From Psychrobacter namhaensis (lineage in GTDB: Bacteria > Pseudomonadota > Gammaproteobacteria > Pseudomonadales > Moraxellaceae): a stretch of 64,000 nt of DNA. How positions within the stretch are numbered: the first letter of the stretch is position 1; the number at the start of each line of letters is the position of its first letter. The position numbers and the translations under genes are program-made. This document shows positions 26,883 through 35,987 of the stretch, one piece after another. The stretch is taken from contig NZ_JABASS010000002.1 of assembly GCF_016107545.1 (NCBI RefSeq), positions 310,001 to 374,000 on the forward strand, read 5' to 3'. The notes below the pieces were generated by a model that was not told the origin of the DNA, ran no database searches, and saw nothing but the letters and a program-made list of their open reading frames with translations.

Positions 26883-29549
26883 ATGGCAAAAACCACAACC
26901 AAAAAAAGTCCAGCCGCGGCTGCTGACAGCCCAAAGGGTAAGTCTTTGGTGATTGTAGAATCACCAGCCAAGGCAAAAACGATCAACAAATACCTTGGTG
27001 ATGACTTTATCGTACGTTCCAGTATCGGTCATGTCCGTGATTTGCCGGTCAATGCCAGTAAAAGCGCTAAAAAAACAGCCGCTGCTAAAAAAGATGACAG
27101 TCTGAGCAAAGAAGAAAAAGCACAGCAAGCATTGGTGCGGCGCATGGGGATAGACCCAGAGCATGATTGGGCGGCCGTCTATGAAGTACTGCCAAACAAA
27201 ACCAAAGTCATCAAAGAGCTCAAAGCCTTAGCCAAAGACGCTGACAAGATATATCTCGCAACGGATATGGACAGAGAAGGGGAAGCGATTGCTTGGCATC
27301 TAAAAGAAGTCATTGGTGGCTCTGACAGCAAGTATCAACGTGTGGTCTTCAATGAGATTACCAAATCGGCGATTCAAAATGCCTTTAAGCAGCCATCAAA
27401 GCTCGATATCGACCGCGTCAACGCGCAGCAAGCAAGGCGCTTTTTAGATCGAGTGGTCGGTTTTATGGTATCACCACTCTTATGGCAAAAGATTGCTCGC
27501 GGTCTGTCGGCAGGCCGTGTACAGTCGGTTGCCATGCGTTTGGTGGTTGAGCGTGAGCATGAGATTCGCGCCTTTATTCCAGAAGAGTATTGGCAGATTC
27601 ATGCCGATACCCATATCGCTGATAGCAAAGCCAAAAACACCAAAGACGCTGAGCAAATCGGTATTCGTTTGGAGGCGACCAAGCAAGGTGGTAAAACGCT
27701 CAAGCTCGTTAATAAAGAGCAGACCGATAAAGTATTAGCAGTGCTTAAAGCAAGCGACTTTATCGTCAAAGAACGCGAAGAAAAACCAACGCAGTCACGG
27801 CCAAGCGCGCCGTTTATCACCTCGACTTTACAGCAAGCCGCCAGTACACGATTGGGTTTTTCTGTTAAAAAGACCATGATTTTGGCTCAGCGTCTATACG
27901 AAGCGGGTCACATCACCTACATGCGTACCGACTCGACTTTTTTGTCTGGAGATGCGTTAGCGGCCGTGCGTGGTCATATCGAAGATAGCTATGGCGCTAA
28001 GTATGTGCCAGAAAAGCCTAACTTTTATGGCAATAAACAAGGCGCACAAGAGGCGCATGAAGCCATTCGTCCCTCTAATGTCAATATGAAGTCAACCCAG
28101 CTTAAAGGGGTTGAGCGTGACGCCATACGTTTGTATGAGCTGATATGGCGTCAGTTTGTTGCCTGTCAGATGCTACCTGCAAAATATCTATCAGTGAATT
28201 TATTTGTGGGTGCAGACGATGTTGAGCTAAAAGCGCGCGGTCGTACCATGGTATTTGATGGCTATACAAGAGTCATGCCACCAGCCAAGACCGACGATAC
28301 CTTATTACCTGATGTCAAAAAAGGCGATAAATTAACGTTAGATAAGCTCGATCCGAGTCAGCACTTTACCAAGCCGCCACCGCGATACACTGAGGCAAGC
28401 TTGGTAAAAGAGCTTGAGAAAAAAGGCATTGGCCGTCCATCGACCTATGCTTCTATCATCTCGACCATTCAAGATCGCGGTTATGTGAAGCTTGAAAATA
28501 AGCGCCTATTTGCCGAAAAAATGGGTGATATCGTTACCGATAGACTGACGACCAGCTTCCCAGACTTGATGGATTATACCTTTACGGCGGCATTAGAGGA
28601 CAAGCTCGATCACGTGGCAGAAGGTGATAAAGACTGGAAAGATGTGCTTGATAGCTTCTATGGTGAGTTCAAAACCACCCTTGAGCACGCCAAAGAAAAA
28701 GACGGCATGCGTCCGAATGATCCAACCGATGTGCCAGATGTCCATTGTGATATTTGTGACCGTCCTATGCAGCTGCGCACTGGGTCAACGGGAGTGTTTT
28801 TAGGGTGTACGGGCTACAACCTTCCGCCAAAAGAGCGCTGTAAAGGCACCAAGAATTTGATGCCAGTCGAGGCTTTTGCCAATCTTGATGAAGGCGACGC
28901 GGCCGATGAGACTGCCGAAGTCAAAGACTTGATGGAGAAAAAGCGCTGTCCGAAATGTGGAACAGCGATGAATGGCTATATCGTCGATGGTGGTCTCAAG
29001 TTGCACGTCTGTGGTAACAACCCTGATTGCGACGGTTATATCTTAGAAGAAGGCAAGTTCGAAGTGCCTGGCTCAGACGCACCGACCATCGACTGTAACA
29101 AATGTGATGGGCAGATGGAGCTAAAGACGGGACGTTTTGGTCCTTATTTTGCTTGTCAGAAGTGTGATAACACTCGTAAAGTCCTCAAAACAGGCGAAGC
29201 TGCGCCGCCGCGTATGGATCCCATTCATATGCCGGAGCTAAAGTCGACCAAGCATGATGATTACTTCATTTTGCGGGAAGGGGCGGCTGGTATGTTTTTA
29301 GCGGCATCTAAGTTTCCAAAAGTCAGAGAAACACGTGCGCCAAAGCTTGCTGAGCTGAGAGAAATTAAAGATAAGATGGAAGATAAGTTCCAGTATCTGT
29401 TTGAAGGCCCAGATGAAGATCCGGAGGGGAATCCAACGATACTGCGCTGGTCGCGTAAGAAAAAAGAGCAGTATATTGGCTCTGAGAAAAACGGCAAGGC
29501 CACCCGTTGGGGTGTGTATTGGCGTAAAGGTGAATGGGTAGAGGAGTAA
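26883..29549 (+). CDS. topA: DNA topoisomerase I (type IA)
   Basis: TopA relaxes negative supercoils by transient single-strand cleavage. The 888-residue protein opens with a Lys-rich tail, then the TOPRIM domain with [18 protein letters not shown] and [17 protein letters not shown]. The active-site Tyr is in [12 protein letters not shown] near residue 345, and the [20 protein letters not shown] segment follows. The C-terminus has four-Cys zinc-ribbon modules ([33 protein letters not shown]). An upstream ATG at 26868 adds five residues; neither has a good ribosome binding site, and the one beginning MAKTTTKKS looks like the family start. A strong terminator follows. Confidence 0.96.
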   Translation: MAKTTTKKSPAAAADSPKGKSLVIVESPAKAKTINKYLGDDFIVRSSIGHVRDLPVNASKSAKKTAAAKKDDSLSKEEKAQQALVRRMGIDPEHDWAAVYEVLPNKTKVIKELKALAKDADKIYLATDMDREGEAIAWHLKEVIGGSDSKYQRVVFNEITKSAIQNAFKQPSKLDIDRVNAQQARRFLDRVVGFMVSPLLWQKIARGLSAGRVQSVAMRLVVEREHEIRAFIPEEYWQIHADTHIADSKAKNTKDAEQIGIRLEATKQGGKTLKLVNKEQTDKVLAVLKASDFIVKEREEKPTQSRPSAPFITSTLQQAASTRLGFSVKKTMILAQRLYEAGHITYMRTDSTFLSGDALAAVRGHIEDSYGAKYVPEKPNFYGNKQGAQEAHEAIRPSNVNMKSTQLKGVERDAIRLYELIWRQFVACQMLPAKYLSVNLFVGADDVELKARGRTMVFDGYTRVMPPAKTDDTLLPDVKKGDKLTLDKLDPSQHFTKPPPRYTEASLVKELEKKGIGRPSTYASIISTIQDRGYVKLENKRLFAEKMGDIVTDRLTTSFPDLMDYTFTAALEDKLDHVAEGDKDWKDVLDSFYGEFKTTLEHAKEKDGMRPNDPTDVPDVHCDICDRPMQLRTGSTGVFLGCTGYNLPPKERCKGTKNLMPVEAFANLDEGDAADETAEVKDLMEKKRCPKCGTAMNGYIVDGGLKLHVCGNNPDCDGYILEEGKFEVPGSDAPTIDCNKCDGQMELKTGRFGPYFACQKCDNTRKVLKTGEAAPPRMDPIHMPELKSTKHDDYFILREGAAGMFLAASKFPKVRETRAPKLAELREIKDKMEDKFQYLFEGPDEDPEGNPTILRWSRKKKEQYIGSEKNGKATRWGVYWRKGEWVEE

Positions 29550-29614
29550 TTCTCCTTTGTCTTTCGGCTTCATATCGAATGTATAGCCTGCCATATTGTT
29601 ATTGTTTGAGCCAC

Positions 29615-29647
29615 AAAAAAACCTCTTAGGATACTAAGAGGTTTTTT
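29615..29647 (+). terminator. Rho-independent terminator after topA
   Basis: CTCTTAG and CTAAGAG pair around a GATA loop, extended by an A-run and T-run. It is symmetrical enough to act from both strands, ending topA and possibly the converging sodC transcript. Confidence 0.88.
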
Positions 29648-29740
29648 CTGATTAAAGTAGTAAGTAAATATACAAATTTTGCTTAATCTTAAATCACTGT
29701 GCTTAATATTAAGCCACTATATCTTAAACCATTATGAGAA

Positions 29741-30298
29741 TTAGGTTTTTTCGATGATACCACAAGCGATGCGTTCACCAGCATTACCAGATGGCTGGCT
29801 CTGATAGTCGTCAGCGTTAGCGTGGACGATAAATGCCAAGCGATTGACGCTGTATTTGCCTACTTCAGCGGCAGAGACTTTTTTATTCACATAATTAATC
29901 GTAGCAACGCCATCTTCATTGGCAGTTAAGTTTGGCAAGTCGCCAGCGTGCCCATTCATATCATCTGGATGGGCGTGTGGGTTGTTATCTGGGTTAAAGT
30001 GGCCACCTGCCGCTTTGCCCATATTGGCACAGCTACCCGTTTCATGAATGTGTAGGGCAACTGTTTTGCCCGGTTGTAAGTTCATAAGTTTGCCGTACAC
30101 TTGGACACCGCCATCAACTGGGCGTAAAAATACTTGACCAACTTCATTTTTATTACCATCAACTGCTTTGATCGTTGACTTTAAAACAGGCTGGCTCAAA
30201 GGATTGCCAGTTTGCATTTGATCTGCCACTGTTTGGCAACCAGTCATCGCTAAGGCTGAACCACATAGTAAGGCACTTGCAAGCATTGTCTTATTCAT
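29741..30298 (-). CDS. sodC: Cu-Zn superoxide dismutase, lipoprotein type
   Basis: SodC removes superoxide in the envelope. The 185-residue protein has a signal peptide with lipobox AMTGC (Cys21), so it is probably membrane-anchored. The metal site is visible in VALHIHETGSC, GGHFNPDNNPHAHPDDMNGHAGDLPN (central His residues and Asp) and AFIVHANADDY. The final ERIACGII supplies the second disulfide Cys and the Arg that guides the substrate. ATG at 30296-30298 follows GGAG at good spacing and was preferred to the ATG four codons upstream. Confidence 0.94.
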   Translation of the reverse strand: MNKTMLASALLCGSALAMTGCQTVADQMQTGNPLSQPVLKSTIKAVDGNKNEVGQVFLRPVDGGVQVYGKLMNLQPGKTVALHIHETGSCANMGKAAGGHFNPDNNPHAHPDDMNGHAGDLPNLTANEDGVATINYVNKKVSAAEVGKYSVNRLAFIVHANADDYQSQPSGNAGERIACGIIEKT

Positions 30299-30525
30299 TG
30301 TTATCTCCATTTATCGTTAATCATTATGACGAATATATTTAGCTATAATTTTATTTAAAATGTTCGAACATTCCTTATTGTCACGGATTAGTATAGCCAA
30401 GCGCTCGCTATAGTTATTCATCAAATGCGCAACAGTCGGTTAATAAATGTAAGTAACGTATGGGTTTGAAAATTGTTTTAGAAAAGAGGTATCAGCATCA
30501 CCTACTCATATTACGACCACCATTT

Positions 30526-31584
30526 TTATTTAGTATCGTAAACTCTCTTTGGTAGTTCTTGGTTTTGCCAGACTAAGGTTTCACCTGATTCCATCGTTTG
30601 CAATAAATTATAGCTAGGCATGTCTGTTTGGTTTTTTGATGATGTTGACATTTCCTCTGAGGATTGCAGACTTAAGCTAAGCTGGCTACTGCTATCACGC
30701 ATTAGATTAAAAAGAGCAGTTTCAATGCGATTGCCCGTCTCACCGCAGCCCATCATCGTGCTGATAATCATGCCAATTTTTAGCGTATTATCGTCCAGTA
30801 GAAAATAAGGGGCACCAGAGCCGTTACAGCCAGAATTAAATGATACGTATGTTTGGTCAGAATCGTCTCTAAAGGTAACAGAAATAGGCCAGTCAGAATG
30901 ATAGAAATTACCTATAGGTTTTCTAGAAACAAGCTGCCCTTTGTCATCGTAATGATTATCGACAGCACTGACCAAATGCCAGTCATAGCGCTTTAATAGT
31001 TCAGCATTTATCGGTAAACTCGTAGGTGCAGGTAGCGTTTTTGCCATCCCTGTAAAGACAAGTTGATTGCCGTTTTCCATGATAAGTGCAAGGCGCTTTG
31101 GCGCAGCAAACGTATTACCTTGTGAGGTTGATGGTACTGTAGGTAGCAACTTAATCCCAAAAAGATACGTGCCGTAGTCCTGAAACAGCGTGCGGATATT
31201 GTGGTCATCAGGCCTACTTGTCGTGCAGGTCGCTGGTAACTGTACAATATAGCTGGCATAACTGTATGGAGGCGCGCCAGTAAATAGATCGATTTTATCG
31301 TGATTGCAACCTTGATAAAAATGCAGGCTACCTGGGTCAATAGCCAAACGGATAGGATCTGTACCGTGGATAGTGATGGGCTGACCGTCATATCGCGTTA
31401 CCTCTGACAGTTGCCAGTTGTAGCCACTGCTCCATTGCATCACTTTATTCTCTGGAATCTCGACTGTATCGGTTTGTGCAATACTGTCTGACATAGATAA
31501 TGATGTGTTACTCATCGATTGGCAACCTGATAGTGCAAGCAATGTACTACAAAACATTACGCTGGCAAGTATTACTTTTTTCAT
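30526..31584 (-). CDS. META/HslJ-like two-domain lipoprotein (paralogue A)
   Basis: The 352-residue protein has a lipoprotein signal with lipobox ALSGC (Cys21). It contains two META/HslJ-like modules: SGYNWQLSEVTRYDG near residue 55 and KRYDWHLVSAVDNH near 205. The second is followed by the family's SGCNGSGAPYFL and ISTMMGCGETGNRIETAL stretch. META domains are known from HslJ, linked to novobiocin resistance and heat shock in E. coli; no function is assigned here. The gene lies 37 bp after a paralogue with the same layout. Confidence 0.78.
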   Translation of the reverse strand: MKKVILASVMFCSTLLALSGCQSMSNTSLSMSDSIAQTDTVEIPENKVMQWSSGYNWQLSEVTRYDGQPITIHGTDPIRLAIDPGSLHFYQGCNHDKIDLFTGAPPYSYASYIVQLPATCTTSRPDDHNIRTLFQDYGTYLFGIKLLPTVPSTSQGNTFAAPKRLALIMENGNQLVFTGMAKTLPAPTSLPINAELLKRYDWHLVSAVDNHYDDKGQLVSRKPIGNFYHSDWPISVTFRDDSDQTYVSFNSGCNGSGAPYFLLDDNTLKIGMIISTMMGCGETGNRIETALFNLMRDSSSQLSLSLQSSEEMSTSSKNQTDMPSYNLLQTMESGETLVWQNQELPKRVYDTK

Positions 31585-31621
31585 TATAGAATCCTTTTTA
31601 TTTTTCTTAATGATCTATCCA

Positions 31622-32740
31622 TTATTTAGAGGTATTTTTCCAAATGAGTGTCTCGCCAGAATCTAGCTGTTGAGTCAATAAGTAGCTTGGCTCTGATTGC
31701 TCAGTAGCACTAGTTGGTGCATTATCTGCGTGCGTTAAGATCAGTTGACTCGTGCTATGGGTCATCATACGTCGAAGCCGTGATTCGATATCATCAAGAG
31801 CATCGCCACAGCTCATCATGGTGGAAGGAGAGCTGCCAGTAAGTAAACTTTGATTGACAGAGAGGGCATAAGGCCCACCAACGCCGTTGCAGCCCACAGA
31901 CACACCAAAGCTTTGACCATATATACCTGACTCAAAGCCATTTTGTTTGTCACTTTCATCGCCACTATAGTTATTCAAACCATAGGAAAGTATAATAGGC
32001 TTTTCTGTTTGCGTAAATTCGCTCATGACTGCGCCTGCTTTGTTCGTCACTTGTACCAGCTGCCAGCGATAGCTCTCTAATAATTCATTGGTGAGTGGTA
32101 TGCCAGCTCCCAAGTGTTTAGGTTTTGGTGTGCCCGTAAAGACAAGGGTTTTGCCCTTATCCGTCTTCAAAGCCAGCTGTTTTTCTACGGTTTTGGTAGC
32201 ACGTACTGACTGAGGCCGCGCGGGGTCAAATGTAAAATCTGTTCCTGCATAGGGCTTAAAAATCGTGTTTAACAGATGTGCTGTATCGCTAGGGATGATT
32301 TTATTACCGCGCCAGTCTTGGGTGGTTGCTTGATATATCGCAGTGCAGTCAGCAGCCGTGACTGGTGATTTGGCCATATCTTGTATTGATGCCTGTGTAT
32401 AAGGGTAAGGTAGAGGCAGCCACATATCAAAGGACACAAGGTATCGGTAACAGCCATCATCAAAGGTTAATAGGTCTGGGCGAACGTCCATCGTTAGGGG
32501 TGGCTGAAGGTTGGCGCGTATGAGCTTGTCTTTATCGTTACTGACGTGGGTCAATTGCCAGTTATAGCTTGTGATGTTCTGAAACAGCCTAGGCTTTAGG
32601 GTAGCGGCTGACCAGTTTTTATTGTCAATGACGGTACCGGTTTGTGCTGAATTATTAACACTATTGGACTGACAACCCAATAAAGCGATTGGTAGTAATG
32701 TGCTTATTACAACTAGAGACGCCCTTAAACGGTTTAACAT
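31622..32740 (-). CDS. META/HslJ-like two-domain lipoprotein (paralogue B)
   Basis: The 372-residue protein has lipobox ALLGC (Cys23) and the same two-module plan as its downstream neighbour. TSYNWQLTHVSNDKD lies near residue 58 and ESYRWQLVQVTNKAG near 225; SVGCNGVGGPYALSVN and PSTMMSCGDALDDIESRL follow. The two proteins are clearly related but well diverged, pointing to an old tandem duplication. It is transcribed towards paralogue A and lies downstream of lon on the same strand, separated by the lon terminator. Confidence 0.78.
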   Translation of the reverse strand: MLNRLRASLVVISTLLPIALLGCQSNSVNNSAQTGTVIDNKNWSAATLKPRLFQNITSYNWQLTHVSNDKDKLIRANLQPPLTMDVRPDLLTFDDGCYRYLVSFDMWLPLPYPYTQASIQDMAKSPVTAADCTAIYQATTQDWRGNKIIPSDTAHLLNTIFKPYAGTDFTFDPARPQSVRATKTVEKQLALKTDKGKTLVFTGTPKPKHLGAGIPLTNELLESYRWQLVQVTNKAGAVMSEFTQTEKPIILSYGLNNYSGDESDKQNGFESGIYGQSFGVSVGCNGVGGPYALSVNQSLLTGSSPSTMMSCGDALDDIESRLRRMMTHSTSQLILTHADNAPTSATEQSEPSYLLTQQLDSGETLIWKNTSK

Positions 32741-32813
32741 TATATATTCCTACTTAATGGACATTTGTTTGAAATATATCATAATATTTTAAGGACATTG
32801 TTTTTTATTATTG

Positions 32814-32853
32814 CCAAAAAAAATCCGCCCACCATAACAGTGAGCGGATTTTT
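32814..32853 (-). terminator. Rho-independent terminator after lon
   Basis: AAATCCGC plus CAC pairs with GTG plus GCGGATTT around a seven-base loop with one mismatch, and the minus strand continues with a T-run. It lies about 30 bp after the lon stop. Confidence 0.85.
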
Positions 32854-32883
32854 ACTTTTAAGACTTAACTAATGACTCATCAA

Positions 32884-35469
32884 TTAGTTGTGTAGCGCTT
32901 TGCCAGAGGTTTTATCAACGGTTACTTTGGCTGGCTTAAGTGGAATTGGCATACTGACCAAAGCCACTTTTAATATCTCATCAATCGTCGCCACTGGTTG
33001 AATGGTCAAACCTGCTTTGACATTGTCAGGGATATCAGCCAAGTCACGCTCATTAGATGCTGGAATCAAGACGTGTTTGATACCACCGCGATGGGCCGCG
33101 AGTAACTTCTCTTTGAGACCGCCGATGCGCAGGATTTTACCGCGTAAGGTGATCTCACCTGTCATGGCAATGTCTGGACGAATGGCGATACCCGTCAAGG
33201 CAGAGACCAGTGCGGTTGTCAGAGCGCCACCGGCAGATGGACCATCTTTTGGTGTTGCACCTTCTGGCATGTGCACGTGGACGTCAGTTGTTTTGACCGT
33301 TTCATAGTCAATGCCTAGGCTGTCACCGCGGGCACGCACCACACTCATGGCAGCGCGAATAGACTCTTTCATCACATCACCGAGTGAGCCCGTAAAGCTA
33401 AGCTCACCTTTGCCTTTCATCGCAACTGCTTCGATGGTTAAGAGCTCACCACCGACTTGTGTCCATGCAAGCCCCGTAATACGACCAATCTCAGGCTCTT
33501 CTTCCGCCAGACCGTAGTCATACTGATGCACCCCTAGATAGTCATCGATGTTTTTGTCATCGACCACGACCAGTTCGCGTTCTGCTTTTTTCGGAGCGCG
33601 AGCACCATGCGTCTCAACCGAACCGCGTACCACTTTGCGGCAGATTTTATTCACTTCACGCTCAAGGTTACGAACGCCAGCTTCACGCGTATAGCTACGT
33701 ACGATGCTATGCAATGCCGCTTCAACGATCTCAATTTCGCCTTCTTTGAGACCATTTTGCTTAATCGCTTTTGGCACTAAGTATTTCTGCGCGATATTGA
33801 CTTTTTCTTCTTCGGTATAACCCGGCAAGCGGATGACTTCCATACGGTCAAGCAGCGCAGGCGGGATATCCATGCTGTTGGCCGTACAGATAAACATCAC
33901 TTGTGATAAGTCTAGGTCCATATCTAAATAATGGTCATTAAAGGTATCGTTCTGTGATGGATCTAATACTTCAAGCAACGCTGACGCTGGGTCACCGCGG
34001 AAGTCTTGCGCCATCTTATCGATTTCATCCAACAAGAACAGCGGGTTTTTGACTTCAGCTTTTGCCAGTGATTGCACGATTTTACCTGGCATGGCACCGA
34101 TATAAGTACGGCGATGACCACGAATCTCTGCTTCATCACGTACGCCGCCCAATGCCATACGCACAAACTTACGGCCTGTTGCACGAGCGATCGATTCACC
34201 CAGTGAGGTTTTACCCACCCCTGGCGGCCCGACGAGACAAAGAATCGGACCACGCAGTTTTTTCACGCGTGACTGAACGGCGAGATACTCTAAGATACGA
34301 TCTTTCACATCTTGCAAGCCGTAATGGTCTTCATCTAAGACGGTTTTGGCTTTGTCTAGATTGATAGATACTTTGGTCGTCGCATTCCACGGCGTATCCA
34401 AAATCCATTCGATATAGTTGCGTACCACTGAGGATTCACTCGAAGCAGGCGGCATCATTTTGAGTTTTTTAAACTCTTGCTCGGCTTTTTTGCGTACATC
34501 CTCTGGCAAGTCCGCTTCTTCTAGACGCTGTTCTAGCTCGGCCACATCATCTTCACCATCGAACGCGCCGTCATTCATATCTGACAGCTCATTTTTGATG
34601 GCTTTCATCTTCTCATTTAAGAAGTATTCGCGCTGATTGTCTTCCATTTGCTGACGCACGGCATCTTGGATATCTTGTTCGATGTTTTGTTCAGCACTTT
34701 GCTTAACCAAGTACTCAGTCAAGGTGTTGATATGCGTTTTGATATCGTCTTGTTCTAAGAAAGACTGCTTTACGTTAAGATCCATCGAGACACGGGTTGA
34801 GATGAAATAGACCAGCTCAAGTAAGTCGTCAATACGCTTCGCCACGCGCGTCAACTCACGCGCATTACGCAGACGCGCATCTGCATAGCTTTCAAACAAC
34901 GTGGTCAAAGCTTGTATGGTGTTTTTCTGTTGGCTTTCATCCATGCTGACATCAAGATCAGCCCGCTCAAAGCTCGCCATTAACAAATCGTCGTGATTTT
35001 CAATACTATCGACGCGTGCACGGTACTGACCTTCGATCAATACTTTGATGCAGCTCTCATCGCTATCATGCGGCATGGTACTGACGATGCGGCACACCGT
35101 ACCATATTGATATAAGTTGTCTTGATCGATGTCTTCCGTTAGCGAGTCTTTTTGCGCCACGACCAGTACCTTGTTGCCGTACTCGGCTTGGGCCAACTCG
35201 ACGGCTTTCACCGATGGCGCACGTCCCACAAATAGGGCAATTTGCATGTGTGGATAAACGACAACGTCTCGCAGTGCCAGTAATGGTAAATAGTCTTCAG
35301 TACCATCGTTTTTGACCGTACTGTCATGATTATCATTGTCTGTAACAGTATTCGAGGCGGCATCTAACTCGTTATCAGACGAGCTTTCTAGCGTGCTGTC
35401 TTCTGCGGCAGTAGATGAAACGTCGATATCGATGTCGATATTGTCTTGGGCAATTTTATGTTCACTCAT
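32884..35469 (-). CDS. lon: ATP-dependent protease Lon with acidic N-terminal extension
   Basis: Lon degrades misfolded and regulatory proteins in the cytoplasm. The 861-residue product has a substrate-binding N-domain starting LPLLALRDVVVYPHM, the AAA+ module with Walker A GPPGVGKTSLGESI and Walker B FLLDEIDKM, and the protease domain. The catalytic Ser is in KDGPSAGGALTTALV and the Lys in KEKLLAAHRGGIKHVLIP. About 60 residues precede the conserved start and are strongly acidic (DNIDIDIDV and repeated Asp/Glu/Ser). ATG at 35467-35469 has GAGGAAG upstream and was chosen over a GTG at 35538, which would lie in the probable promoter. Confidence 0.95.
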   Translation of the reverse strand: MSEHKIAQDNIDIDIDVSSTAAEDSTLESSSDNELDAASNTVTDNDNHDSTVKNDGTEDYLPLLALRDVVVYPHMQIALFVGRAPSVKAVELAQAEYGNKVLVVAQKDSLTEDIDQDNLYQYGTVCRIVSTMPHDSDESCIKVLIEGQYRARVDSIENHDDLLMASFERADLDVSMDESQQKNTIQALTTLFESYADARLRNARELTRVAKRIDDLLELVYFISTRVSMDLNVKQSFLEQDDIKTHINTLTEYLVKQSAEQNIEQDIQDAVRQQMEDNQREYFLNEKMKAIKNELSDMNDGAFDGEDDVAELEQRLEEADLPEDVRKKAEQEFKKLKMMPPASSESSVVRNYIEWILDTPWNATTKVSINLDKAKTVLDEDHYGLQDVKDRILEYLAVQSRVKKLRGPILCLVGPPGVGKTSLGESIARATGRKFVRMALGGVRDEAEIRGHRRTYIGAMPGKIVQSLAKAEVKNPLFLLDEIDKMAQDFRGDPASALLEVLDPSQNDTFNDHYLDMDLDLSQVMFICTANSMDIPPALLDRMEVIRLPGYTEEEKVNIAQKYLVPKAIKQNGLKEGEIEIVEAALHSIVRSYTREAGVRNLEREVNKICRKVVRGSVETHGARAPKKAERELVVVDDKNIDDYLGVHQYDYGLAEEEPEIGRITGLAWTQVGGELLTIEAVAMKGKGELSFTGSLGDVMKESIRAAMSVVRARGDSLGIDYETVKTTDVHVHMPEGATPKDGPSAGGALTTALVSALTGIAIRPDIAMTGEITLRGKILRIGGLKEKLLAAHRGGIKHVLIPASNERDLADIPDNVKAGLTIQPVATIDEILKVALVSMPIPLKPAKVTVDKTSGKALHN

Positions 35470-35537
35470 ATATTCTTCCTCGTTCACCAGACTTGTAAAG
35501 TCAAGTTCGTGGTTCATGTTTAGATAAATGGTGCTCA

Positions 35538-35566
35538 CAGATAAAATTGCAAGGCTTATTGGTCAA
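35538..35566 (-). promoter_or_regulatory. Candidate lon promoter
   Basis: On the minus strand TTGACC (35561-35566) and TATCTG (35538-35543) are 17 bases apart. The -35 box is good and the -10 box weak. No convincing heat-shock sigma32 promoter was seen. Confidence 0.4.
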
Positions 35567-35840
35567 GTCACCTGCTTATATTCGTGAAATTGTTGTACAT
35601 GTCTAAATATTAAAATAAAGAACGTAATAAGTTGAATGCGTTACCGCACGTCCATCATAAAATCGATACTCTCGACTGGTATAAATTTTCCTTGCTTTCT
35701 GCTGTCACAGAGGCTACGAAAAATTTATCCCAGTCGCCTATAGCGATTAACGTAACGATTTTATTTGTAACTGGCTATAGCATGCAGCTAATGCCTATTA
35801 GGTTCTATACATAGGTTTTATAGGCAAAATAAGGTAAACT

Positions 35841-35907
35841 GACGCGCGCCAATATTAGCGTCTCACTTTTACTTTATAACGACCATAGAGGTCGTTTGAG
35901 ACGCTAA
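35841..35907. other. Nested inverted repeats in leader of YuiF/NhaC-type gene
   Basis: An 11-bp outer pair, TTAGCGTCTCA (35855-35865) and TGAGACGCTAA (35897-35907), encloses a 7-bp inner pair, AACGACC (35878-35884) and GGTCGTT (35890-35896). The inner right arm directly joins the outer right arm. A separate GACGC at 35841-35845 could pair with GCGTC (35858-35862), which competes with the outer stem. The element ends 80 bp before the downstream start and lacks a T-run. It may be an RNA switch or a protein site. Confidence 0.6.
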
Positions 35908-35942
35908 GGCCGTATTCACAGGTTTTAAGTTATTCATAGGTC

Positions 35943-35978
35943 GCAATCAGACCAAACAGAGCGATCAGACCGAACAAA
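35943..35978 (+). repeat. Imperfect 18-bp tandem repeat before YuiF/NhaC-type gene
   Basis: Two adjacent units of the form GC(A/G)ATCAGACC(A/G)AACA(G/A)A differ at three or four positions. They lie directly in front of the ribosome binding site AAAGGA of the transporter gene. Confidence 0.65.
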
Positions 35979-35987
35979 GGACAACAC

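Noticed and set aside
35569..35814. A plus-strand frame with a His-rich start (HVHH) in the lon-YuiF intergenic region, considered as a histidine leader peptide.
   Set aside because: It has no run of His codons, no ribosome binding site and no terminator/antiterminator arrangement directly after it.
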